Positions 11,828-22,783 of a DNA stretch of 29,500 nucleotides are shown in pieces. The notes under the pieces were generated by a model that was not told the DNA's origin, ran no database searches, and saw only the letters and a list, made by a program, of their open reading frames with translations. The stretch comes from Chrysomallon squamiferum (Eukaryota; Mollusca; Gastropoda; Neomphalida; Peltospiridae): NCBI GenBank assembly GCA_012295275.1, contig CM022668.1:1442137-1471636 (forward strand), written 5' to 3'. Both the position numbers and the translations under genes were made by a program. Within the stretch, counting starts at the first letter, position 1. Each line of letters begins with the position of its first letter.

Positions 11828-14800
11828 CTACAAATTAAAACATTATATTCTACAACTTATCAATAAAAACTTGTAGTAAATGGCTAACTATCTTATATGT
11901 ATTTATCCATCATGTTACAAGTACAATTTTGTTTGAAATGTATTAATATGCAACAGTTAAGTTTAAAAACTGAATATTAGATGTATTTTTGCATTACAGC
12001 TACAGCTGAATAAAATGATTAAGTTTTTTTTTTTAACCAGTGAAAACAATTAAGGAAATAAATATATATTTTAATACTGCAGGTGCATGTGATATTGTAT
12101 GTACATGTAAATGTTTGTAACTCACCATGATGAAGCATTTTTCAACTTTCTAATTTCTTTAGTTGCCCAGATGGCAAGTGTTTTAGCCTTGTGAACTTTT
12201 GATCTTCGACCCTGGGTCAAAAGATTTTGGAAAGATTCTTTTTCTATTAAAACCAGAATACTGGCTCCAAAGGCTGTACAAAGATCACTAAGGATAAAAA
12301 TAAAATGAAAATTGTAATACAACTTCATTTTAGGAAAAAGAAAAAAAGTCAAATATTACATGGGGGGGGGGAAACAAGGTATTTAAAAGTAATTAAAAAG
12401 TAGAGTAAAAATTACCCTATAAGTCCACAGCAGGCTGCAATAATGCCCTCTGTTTTGTCTTCATCCATGGCAATGTGCTCTATGAAGGATATCATGTGTT
12501 GTACATGTGGCTCCAGTAATTTTATTTCAGCTGTTAATGTAAAAATTCATTTTTCATACATTTTGTCATTTCTTATAACCTTTAAGATGGAGAAGAAATA
12601 TTTGCTAAGATAAAAATTAAATTACAGAATGTAATTAATATTCAGATTCTATAAAATGAATTCAAGTCTTATTAGCTTTTCTTTGACTGACCATAAATAC
12701 AAACATAATATGCACTATCTAAAATTACATTTTTCACTTGACAAGTGAGTCAACCTGTCACCTCAGAAAGACTAATCTGAGATCAATGTTCATCAAGTTA
12801 AAAATAAAATTCATCACAGGTGACAATATTACAATAAAGTCAAAAGAATCAGAGTTGATACGGTTTAGAGGTTTCAGCAGTCCTTTTGTTTATAATTGAA
12901 CCTGTGGAAAATTGTTCATGTTTACTGAATTAACAAATATGGTATTCGTAATTTACATTTACTATTTATGTTAATTATTCCTATTATCAACCATAAATTA
13001 TATAAACAAAATACAATTCTTATTACATTTCAAAACATGTAAAAAATAATATTTATTAAAATAAAATTTGTAACACTATTCTTTTGATAATAATAAAAAC
13101 AAAAAACACAAATAATATGCTCGACACATGTATAGTCAGTAATGTTTCATTATTTTAAGCAAGTACAATGATAAGAACCAAAAGAAAGTGTCAATCTGTG
13201 AAGACAACAAAATTTTACTGGAGATAACATTCACAATATTGCTGGTTGGATAAGAAACAATATAATGTATATAATCAGTGAACTAATCTGTCACCTCAGA
13301 AAGACTAATCTGATATCACTGTCCATCACTTATAGAACTAAATTCATCATGGGCGACTCACATTTATACAGGTATTGCCACAAAGTCACTGAAGTTGAAT
13401 TAAACAATCTGAGTTGCATAATTAAGTGCTTTGGTATCTTCAGGATTATTTTTGTAGATTAGAAAAATACAAATGTGCTTGAACCTCTTCCTCTCACCAG
13501 AAAAAAATTCAATAGAACTTACAACTTGTTTGTTCATCAGTTCCTTTAAATCCCTGAACAATGCCAGTGTATGCTTCTAGACAGCCTTCTCTTAACTCAT
13601 TCAGATAATCTATCATGTCATAATCTGTCTGAAATAATAAAAAAGGTCAAATGTGCAAAAACAAGAACAAAATAACAATTTCAACTGACTAATCTAAAAG
13701 AATTATTCAAAAGTAAAGGACTAAAAAAAAACAAAGTACCTTGTCCACTTGGGCCTGAGATGCCTGATGCAGTGCAGTAAGAACAACATCTAGATATTTC
13801 TTGAAGTGTGGTCCAATTGCCAGAGCAGCATCTCCAAAAACCGACAAGATCTGTGGTTTCACAGATCTGTGAACCAGTTCATTCTGAAACATACATTATA
13901 AATAACATTCTTGTAAACAAAAAACAAAATTCATAATAAAAAAATCTGATGAATTTTATGTAACTAAAATAAAGGTTTTTATGAAATTACAAAATTAACT
14001 AATATTTTTAGATACATAATGTTGAAAATAGATTTTTAAAAATGTTTAAGAAAATCACTGACAAATATTTTTATTTGATTGCTTTAAATGTAATTAGACA
14101 AAGTACCTACCCCCAGATTTTCCAGTAACATGGTCATTAGATCATCACAGTACGGAAGAATCTTGACACCCAGGGCGCGACACAAGTCACCCACCACTCC
14201 AACAGCAGCCAGGCAGACCTAATTGTCAAAATTATTGTAAAAGAAATATTTAATTTAATCCTGATTGTTAACAAGAATGAACTTGACTGTTAGGACATAG
14301 GTGAAGAAAACCAAACAAAAGATTTCAAATCAGTAACTTTCACCATCAGTCACTCCAAGGAAAGCACACTGAATCAACACAGGTGAAAAATGATTACATA
14401 TAAAAATGTTAAATGTATTTTATATACCTGTCTAAAAACAAACAATGAAGGCTTACTAACCTGATATTCCAGGTGATTTCTTAATCCTATTTCAAGGAAT
14501 GGTTTTATCACTTCTAAATACTGTTCAAAATTCTCTCCCATAGCTGTAAGGAAAAATAAATTACTTCAACTGAACATACTATCATAATATTTCTACACTG
14601 TCTGAAATAAATTTTAAATATAAACAGATGTCCTCAAAAGGTATAAACACTTACTTTTCCCTTTTCCCATTTGACAAATTCAATTTAATAATCATCAATC
14701 CAGTTTCGTTTCTATTTAACATTTTCTTTTCAAGAAACAAAAAAAAAATCTTCTGGATTAGAAGAAATGTCATTTCCAGTTTACCTTCCACTAATGTTGA

Positions 14801-17800
14801 GAGTGCTAACAAAGCATCTTCCTGTACACCTCCACCTTTAGCAGCTGGACTCTGGAACATTTTGATCAAAGCTGTCATTACCTGGTCAGAGATCAGCGGA
14901 ACATCCTGTGGAGTCATTTTACGCAAAACACTCTGCAATAAAAATATAAAATGTTTAGAAAGGGGATGTGGCAAAAAAAAATTTTTTTAATATTTCAGAA
15001 TAGGAGACAAAAATTATAGAAGATATGCAATCAGTTTTATCAAAGGTATTTCTCAACTCAGATTCTAAAATATTTTGTTACACCTCAGACAGGAATATAT
15101 GAATCACAGTAATTCATTCCAAGAAAGGCAAATTTTTATCATCATTGGTGTTTTATATTTGTATTTGATCAACATCACATTAAGAACTTTTGGTGCACAT
15201 AATTAAGCATTAAAATAATTATATGCTGCTAACTAATGTAACTTATCTTTGTTATTACGAGCTTTTTAAATGTATAAAATATTTTAAAATTTAAAAAAAA
15301 AAAAAATTATATTGACTATTCAGTTTTATATGCAAGGTAATAAAGTTTTATCTTTATACAAAGAGGACTTAGAGAAGACACTTTGCCTGGGTTCTGAAAT
15401 ATTTATTTCACCTGTAAAGTAGCACAGAGAAGAGACTGGAGATCATTGTACTGAGCTCGGTCTGTTGACGACTGTACATTGGCCTAAAAGAGAAATATTC
15501 ATTGTTAAGACTTTTATCAATATACAAATTATAAAATCTAGTAAAATAAAATTGCAGTATGTCAAAAATTTCAGATAATATTCATGAATAATTTCTAGTT
15601 TGTTCATTTAGAAATCCTTAAAACATTCTAATTCTTGCTTTGAACTAAATGAACCAAGTGAATTAAAAATCTTTTTTTTTTATTTTGACTTTATACATGG
15701 CAATACTTTTCAGAATCTGAGGACATTTCTTTTACTGCCTTTATATAACAAAACTATCTGTGTACTTAACAGCATCTAAAAATATGCAAAAACATTTACC
15801 TCTAGTGATAAAACTTGTTCAAGTCTTTCTAAGATGATCACTGTTGTCTTCTGAACAATTTCATAGCAATCCTGAAAAACGAGGCTTTATATTAGCTTTT
15901 CAAAATAATTTTTTCTATCAAACCCATTTCCTTAAGCCAAAAGATATAATCAACTGTTATTACTAATACAAACATTCACTGCACACAATTCAAACTAAAA
16001 TGAGTTGACAAAACTGTCGTTATTTTCTGTAAATTTTCTTTTTTATGAAACAATTTGTTACACCTCAGACAGGAATGTAGGAATCATATAATTCATTCCA
16101 AGAAAGGCAAAATTTTATCATCATTGGTGTTTTGTACAAATAATCAATTCAGTGCTCAAAATATGAAAAACAAATTGAGAGATCTTTGTTTTTTTGAAGT
16201 AAATGATTTGTATCAACAGGTTCAACAAGTTCATAAAATATGACAAATGTTTTTGTTTGTGTACTAATTATATTACTTAAAGCACTGGATAATTATTTTT
16301 ATTATCTTTTCTTATTCAAACCTTTGTTTGAAGCAAAGGATTAGATTAGAACAGACAAAACGTTACCTTAGCACTGTTTTTAATCAGTTCCATAAGAGCT
16401 TCATAGGCTGCATTTCTTAAATTATGATGACAACCATCAGTTCTGAAAATAATATATGTGGCATGTTTAAAAACTGAAATGGCACAATTTAGGCAAAAAA
16501 TTAAGTTTCCCTACAAACTACATTTTTATTTTCAAAATTTCTTGCAAAATAACAATAACCTTTTATAAAAATCAAAATGTACAGCAGTGAACTATTTTCC
16601 CATTCTGTTCTTTCATTTTTAAATCAATCTTAGTTGTATAATAATTCCAATATCTAAAAGTCATTTTAATTTTGTGTTCCATTTATACAAACTATTGTTT
16701 ACACAGATAAATGTACCATTAGATCTGAATATTAACTAATGGGCTTTAAAATGAACACTAAAGGTGGAGGTTTTGAAAACGTTACATGGTGATATATGGT
16801 GAGCAATATATTTGGTATTCAGTTTGTTGATACCTCTGTGTTGTTTGTAAAAGTCTATGTACAATAGTTTCAAACGATGGTGACAGACAGTATGTCTCTG
16901 GGTCAGTACTATCATCTGCAGTTTCAGCATGTTCAAAAGCAGCTTCAGCTAAACTCGAAAAAGCCTACAATATTAGAAAATTTCTTTAAATACTACAAAA
17001 TCATCAGTTTATCATTTGGCATATAAGAATCCATAAAATAAAATAGATTTTACTCAATAAAATTTGTATTTAATAAACGACTGCTTTTAATAAATTTTTA
17101 TGATTATCAATTATAATGGCTCAACAGCAATAAAAATTGTTTCTATTGTTTAAAAATTATGGAGTGTTTAGATTCATTAATATTTTGTGTATTTGAAATT
17201 ATTACCCAACAAATATTGCTGGCCACTCTCGGCTCAGCTTCCAGTCCGTCAACTAGAGCCTGCAACAGGTGACCAAGGCACTGTTCACTAAGGACTGCGT
17301 TTGGTAATATTTCACACACACGGCCTATTGTCCATGCTGTTGTGTCTCTAACCACAACACTAGAATCCTTCAGTAATTCTATCAGCATTGGCATGGCACT
17401 TTCCACAATCTGTGTAAGCTTTGATGGATCAGGACCTTCTAATATTGAACCTTTAAAAAAATATTAAAAATTACACACTGACCAACCAAATCAACAAAGT
17501 GGTAAATTTTTTAAATAAATAATTGCCTAACTTACCAAATGCCATAACTGCTGCATCTCTGAAGCGCCAATCTTGACTGCCGATATTTTCTTTGACAAAT
17601 GGCAACACATAGCCAACCACATCATCTTCACAACATGTTGCCATCAACATTAGACAAACACCAGCAGCTTTACATGGGTTCCATTCATCATCATCATCGA
17701 CCTCCTCCTAAAAAATGTTAGATTACCATAATCTCATTTTTATCTGTGTAATGACAACAATTAATTCACATTTGTTTAAAGATATTATGAAAACCAGTCA

Positions 17801-20800
17801 AGGTTAAATGAAAGTTACTAAAAAAACAACAACATTTTAACCCCTCTCTCAAATTACTTCCTAATTACAGAGAAAATGTACCCATATAACTGAATTCTTG
17901 GTTTTTGTTTCTAATTTAAAAACTTACTTGTTTTGTCAGTGTATTCAGTAACAGTGGAAGAAGATACTGCAGTGCACCCTTTGCATAAAACATGCTTGTT
18001 CGTTCAGGTGGTCTACCTTGTTCTGCAGCCTGATCATTAAAAGATAGTTAGATACTAACTTGTTTTCAAATATTTGGTATTTACATACATCAACTTCATG
18101 TCATAAAATAAATTTTGTAGGAATGACAATGATTATTTAAATAAACAACAACAACAAATGGATACTGACAGAAACATTTCCATATTATAATGCATCATGA
18201 AGTTGCCATGTTCATATTGTATATTGAATACAAAGCTTCAGTTTAAAATGTTACATTACATGTAAATATATCTTGTAATTGCATAATTACACAACTTAAA
18301 CCTGCAAACAGCTATAAAATTATATGGAGTTTTACCTCAGAAAGCTCTATGGCAAGATCTACTTCTTCATCACAGACAGTTGACCAAAATTCTATACCCT
18401 GTAGGGCAATTTGTTCAATATCACATTCTATAGCTTCCACTGTGATCTGCAATCAAAGATTAGTTGATTTTATAAATATAATTCTCTCAAGTTCCTGTTA
18501 TACATTTGTTTTTGTTTTATTTCACTGTTTTATTTTGTTTGGTATTATTATTATTACACTATCAATAAAGATGTACAAGGATATTTAACTGATAGTAATA
18601 AAAGTTGCTATTAATACTTTACTTACAGCAAATAGTGCAGGCCCCATGTAGTGTTCCATGTAAACATAGAAAAGTGACATGATTTTCACAAGACATTGCA
18701 AAGCTGCTACTCGTACCTGCAGAAGAAACACAAATACATTTCTAAATTCAGTTTTACTAAATATTTTAAAAACAATGTTTAAGGAGAGGCACAAAAACTG
18801 ATTCAGATTTGATTGTATTGCTAAAATTCACAAATGATAACAGATGTTGCTAAATGCTTTTCAAGTCTGTATCATTCTTTAAAATGGTATTGCCATAAAA
18901 GTTACCTTTGTTTCAGTGCATTGTGTAGCCTCACAAACCACTTGCATTATGAAATGTCTTTCACTCTGAAAAGTGAAAATAATAACATTTATTAAATAAA
19001 ATACAAACATGCAACAAAGAATTATCAAATTAAAGACACACCCAATAATGAAAAATATTTACATGTAAAACTAAGTATCAACAAAAAACCTGGGGTCTCA
19101 CTGTGAGAATATAATTTTATGTAATAATTCCTGGTATCTTGAATGCATACAAACAAAATCTTTAATTGAAGGAATTAAGTTACTAAATATTTCTAATGAC
19201 AATTCACATCATTTTGTATCCAGATTAACAATGAATTTTAAAAACAAAGGCATAATCAAAAGATGAACTTACTTCTTTTTCAAAATTTGCTTTTGTAAAT
19301 TCAAGTGAGTTAAGAAGTGCATTGGTTGCAGCCAGTCTGACATGATTGCTTAAAAAAAATAAAAATAAAAATCTGATTAAGATCATTTATAATGTACTAA
19401 TGTTTTATTATCACTAATTTGTTATATTTCATGTATACAATTCTACACTAAATCTAACAAATCAGTGATGAAAAAACATTCCATCACAAATGATTAAAAA
19501 TTCAAATTAACACTGATTTTTGTGAAATGTTTACCTTGGTTCATCCTTCTTCATTCCATGGACAATTGCTGTTAGAATCGAATTAGATTCAGGCTGCAGT
19601 ATCTCTGGATCCTAGAAGAAGAAATTAGTTTAGTTTTGTTTTTGCAATTAACATTTTATAACAAAATATTCTTCAGCTAATGAACTGCTTTCTTTTTAAA
19701 GAGATCTAGATCTGCATAAAGCATTACAAATAAAACGTACTATATCCTGACAGATGTATCCAATTGATTCAAGAGTTGCTTCCTTCATCATCTCAGTGCT
19801 GGCAGGATTTGTCACGTTACTTGTTAAGTGTGTAATTAAGTTTGGCCACATTCCATGAGGAAGTTCAGCACATGCAATGTATGCCACACACTGAGCCGCT
19901 GAGCTAGGGCGTGATGTTTCAGTTCCAAGTGAATCCAATACCTGAAACCAAACAAATTTATTATTATCCAAATTAGTAATTCTTTTGAACTGTGGCATTT
20001 CAATTGTTTACAATGTGTTTCTAAGCTCTGCAAAGGTTTTTTCTTTGAATGAATAAAATTGAAATTTTTTTCTCCAGAAAACAAGATTCAAAATAAAAGG
20101 ATTGATCCCTAAAATATATAATAAAAAAATTATTGTTTCAAGATTTTAAATGTTGACAAAGAAAGTCAGTTGCATGTTTGTTTTGTATTTTATGTTTTTG
20201 TTGAGATAAAAAGAAAGAAATGTTAAAGTCAGTGAAGGTTATATAAAATGCCTATGCATTATTAATTTGCTCTGTAAATTTACTGATGAAATATATGATT
20301 GATAATAAAAATAATAAAAAATAAAATGAACATACATTTTGTTTAATATATGTTCGAACATCCTCTGGGAACTGCAGCCACCGATTCTGATAGGTTGCCT
20401 TGATAGCAACGTCTCTTGAATGCAAAGCATTTTTAAGTTGAAGACCAGCTTGCATTCGAGCAACATGACTGTTGTTAGCATGTTTCAAAATATCTGATAA
20501 CTGTTTCAGAAGCTCCAACTGTTAAAGACAATAAATATTTCTTTATAAACAAACATAAAACTTTTTTTTTTTTTAAATTCCACATTGTTTTTGACAATAA
20601 TTCTAAATTTTTTAAAATATATTGCCGTTTAAGAATATTGTTCAACTTATAAAATTTGTCATTCAAAATGCAACGATGATATACAGATCTTATTTAAGGA
20701 ATGCGTTTTATTGTTTCTTTTTTAAAATATCTTTCTACACGAGTCAACAAGTTAGCAAGGGCACTTGAAATAGTCGGCTTAAGTGCCGCCATCTTGTTTT

Positions 20801-21083
20801 AGTTATTGACCATAAATGAAATAAAACTCACCAAATTTTGTTGAGAAGCCTGTTCAAGGAACTGCTGTGCAGTTTCTAATTCTTGAGTATCTGAAAAAAA
20901 GAAAAAATGTTCTCTAAACTTAAGGAGAATTCAAAATACATGTAATTAATTTCAGAAATATATCGAAACCAGACGTGGCGAACTTTACTTCGAACAACCT
21001 ACAGGCACGTGAACATTCATAAAGGAAATAATTTTTCACAAACCAGGCGATACTGTTTTCTCGAGGATAGCTATTAAATCCAT
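11827..21083 (-). CDS. KPNB1: Importin subunit beta-1 (karyopherin beta-1), complete, 23 coding exons plus split stop
   Basis: This is the nuclear import receptor: it binds importin alpha or cargo, contacts FG nucleoporins and releases cargo on RanGTP. Exons, 5' to 3': 21083-21044, 20890-20832, 20518-20336, 19941-19741, 19611-19535, 19348-19273, 18965-18906, 18716-18627, 18446-18336, 18029-17928, 17707-17536, 17450-17206, 16964-16834, 16442-16367, 15871-15800, 15483-15412, 14932-14785, 14543-14461, 14218-14111, 13883-13740, 13628-13523, 12530-12416, 12287-12126, then 11827. All introns are GT-AG and every phase matches, giving 877 residues; I recall the human protein as 876. The start [13 protein letters not shown] has A at -3 and G at +4. 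The importin-beta N-terminal domain covers about residues 20-105 ([14 protein letters not shown]). HEAT repeats follow; the acidic loop EEVDDDDEW is at 334-342. Family strings include [21 protein letters not shown] and GRRSK. Exon 1 has a weak donor, G/GTTTGT. Confidence 0.97.
12362..12371. repeat. G10 homopolymer in KPNB1 intron
   Basis: Ten G in a row (C10 on the coding strand), about 75 bases upstream of exon 23's acceptor and some 45 bases downstream of exon 22's donor. Rare in such AT-rich DNA. Confidence 0.9.
12755..12880. repeat. Diverged dispersed repeat, copy 1 (KPNB1 intron)
   Basis: The first 26 bases (12755-12780) match 13288-13313 exactly. After that the similarity is patchy but continues (TTCATCA, AAATTCATCA, AAAGTCA, GAGTTG, CTTCAG-like pieces). 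Both copies are in the same orientation in the 12531-13522 intron. The far end is approximate. Confidence 0.6.
13288..13453. repeat. Diverged dispersed repeat, copy 2 (KPNB1 intron)
   Basis: Direct-repeat partner of the element starting at 12755; the shared 26-base core begins CTGTCACCTCAGAAAG. It looks like part of an old SINE or MITE family rather than coding sequence. I found no clear termini. Confidence 0.55.
15074..15154. repeat. About 80-bp direct repeat, copy 1 (KPNB1 intron)
   Basis: Matches 16054-16133 with only five or six differences, including one 1-base gap. It lies in the 14933-15411 intron. Similarity stops sharply on both sides, which suggests a defined element. Confidence 0.85.
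16054..16133. repeat. About 80-bp direct repeat, copy 2 (KPNB1 intron)
   Basis: Partner of 15074-15154, in the 15872-16366 intron, same orientation. Both start TTTGTTACACCTCAGAC and end CATTGGTGTTTT. The exons between them (15412-15483 and 15800-15871) are not duplicates of each other. Confidence 0.85.
20694..20792 (-). other. Candidate alternative KPNB1 first exon or small ORF in intron 2
   Basis: On the - strand AAGATGGCGGC places an ATG in a strong context and opens a 32-codon frame beginning [18 protein letters not shown]. After codon 18 there is a GT (20738-20737, GTAGAA). Splicing there would enter KPNB1 exon 3 (start 20518, phase 0) in frame, replacing the normal first 33 residues. 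The donor is mediocre. It could instead be a free small ORF or only a regulatory site. Confidence 0.3.
20785..20796 (-). promoter_or_regulatory. YY1-type site (CAAGATGGCGGC) in KPNB1 intron 2
   Basis: CAAGATGGCGGC on the - strand matches the classic YY1 core AAGATGGCGGC. In animal promoters this motif usually lies just downstream of the transcription start, in the sense orientation found here. It suggests an intronic promoter or enhancer about 290 bp inside the gene. Confidence 0.45.
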
Positions 21084-21554
21084 AGTATCGACACAAATGC
21101 TGTAAACCTTATTTATGCCATACAGATAACCATACTATGCAGAAATTTATATATTGTATTTTTTAAAGAAAACGGTAGCTGAAATCCCTTCGAAAAAAGG
21201 TTAACAGCACATGTGGGACGCGCAGGAATACAGTTTCTGATTTTAGGAATTTATCGTAGCTTTATCTAAAGCATTAATTCATTGGTTCAAATCAAAGAAA
21301 CGTCACTTCCATACTAGATATGAACAAATAAAAAATGTCGTTTTAAAATACAATATATTAGAATTTAAAATGCCGTTAAAACACTTGTGAAAAACTAAAA
21401 GCTATAATTTATATTTTTTATTATTTATCAAATAATTTTATAATTAGTCATATGTAAAAAAAAAATTATATCTTTTTGGTTTAAAAGTCAAAATTAAAAG
21501 TTTGTGATGTAGGATTACAGTAGTTATTCGGTTTCGAATACCGGGTAATTTTAA

Positions 21555-21562
21555 TTTCCCGC
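21555..21562 (+). promoter_or_regulatory. E2F-type site TTTCCCGC
   Basis: Exact match to the E2F consensus TTTSSCGC, about 470 bp upstream of the KPNB1 start codon and inside the only CpG-bearing patch of the spacer. A single 8-base match is weak evidence on its own. Confidence 0.3.
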
Positions 21563-21697
21563 CATTTACGAAAGTTGTTTGTAACGAAATGAAGTTATTT
21601 AAAGTGTATCTTACTCCAGCAGCGATAATTTTTTTTTTTTTTTTTTTTAAATATCACATACTTTGCAAAACAAAGTAAAATTATATAATGTAACAAA

Positions 21698-21895
21698 TTA
21701 TTTAATTTTAGTATCTTTAGGCTTAGCTAATAATTTTTGTCCATATTTTTGTTTTCTTTTTGTTTTTCTTTTTAAAAGTAGTTCCATTTTCATAAATAAA
21801 AAGAAAACTACCAAATAGAACGAGTGAAAAAGAATCATTAGGCGGCAAGCACAACAGTTTGAAAAACTTAGTCTACATCGCGTCAAATTGTTCAT
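21698..21895 (-). other. Small ORF, 65 codons, Cys-rich start, hydrophobic middle, Lys-rich tail (unidentified)
   Basis: The frame begins MNNLTRCRLSFSNCCACR. A hydrophobic stretch at about residues 20-36 (LMILFHSFYLVVFFLF) follows, then a tail rich in Lys (KRKTKRKQKYGQK). The layout resembles a tiny single-pass membrane protein. The tail is largely what A-rich DNA would encode by chance, and I found no splice sites tying it to a gene. It is not a known family to me. Confidence 0.2.
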
Positions 21896-22632
21896 GGGTT
21901 ATGTTGCAAGAACACTGTAATTAGCTCATTTAAGTATTATAATCCATCATACTTAAAAATAATTCCATCATGTATTGTTCAGATTATAAGAAATTAAAAA
22001 AATCGCAACATACCTTAACATTAAACTGAAATATATTAAAAAAAAAATAAGCAACTGCTACAAATGTGTAAGCTGTTCTACTACTAGATTTAGTTTAAGA
22101 ACAAAAATTATGAAAATAAGTAGTTTAGTGTTTCAAGTTCTGAAGTCTCTATATTTGATGTATGACTGCCTGATTAAGTTCCTAAATATATTTCCATGGG
22201 CTAATGTTTTACACTGCACCATATGACAGCCAAATAATTCACATGAATGCATAATATCATTGCATATAAAAAATCAGGAACAATTAATTTATATATAACC
22301 AGAGTTAAGTGTCACCCAATTTTTAATATTTTTTTAAAATGTGTATCTGAAAGAAATAACAAAACAAAACAAAACCTCTCCAGAAACTTGAGATGAAGCC
22401 TTGGAAATCATTTTATTTAAACTTGAACAAATAAATTAAAATTATTTTATTGTGTAGCTTACAGCTGTGGATAAAAAAATAAAAATAAATACTGACAACC
22501 TGATGGCTGCTGGTAGAGTAATCTGTAAATTTTTTCAACACTTCATTATAGCATAAGACTACTACTACTACTAATAATAAATAAATAAAAAATTAAATAA
22601 TAACGAGAACAATAAAAAGGTTAATAATACAT

Positions 22633-22638
22633 TTTATT
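22633..22638 (-). terminator. PRIM1: PRIM1 poly(A) signal
   Basis: TTTATT on the + strand is AATAAA on the - strand, 146 bases downstream of the PRIM1 stop. It is a well placed AATAAA for a short 3' UTR. Confidence 0.6.
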
Positions 22639-22783
22639 TCATGGTTTACAAAACATTTACAAAAAAAGAAATGTATTTCTACAGCTTACATAAATTATAT
22701 AAACAATCTGTATTTTTCATGTCAAGTGTCATTACTTTTTTATACAGAATAGACCACTTTGTTCCTTGCATTTATGTGTTGCT

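Larger units (their letters stand above)
21084..22632. other. Spacer between PRIM1 3' end and KPNB1 start
   Basis: This should contain the KPNB1 5' UTR and promoter. It is AT-rich, with a small CpG-bearing patch at about 21525-21590, a T20 run (21629-21648) and one reverse-strand small ORF (21698-21895). No TATA box can be called with confidence in such AT-rich DNA. Confidence 0.5.

Noticed and set aside
14628-14990. A 120-codon + strand frame.
   Set aside because: It is antisense to KPNB1 exon 17 (14785-14932) and its flanking introns.
15412-15871. Tandem exon duplication in KPNB1, since two neighbouring exons are both 72 bases.
   Set aside because: Their sequences differ and both match successive parts of importin beta; the equal length is coincidence.
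21625-21650. Poly(T) and other homopolymers as retroposon tails.
   Set aside because: No adjacent body, target duplication or polymerase III boxes could be recognised.
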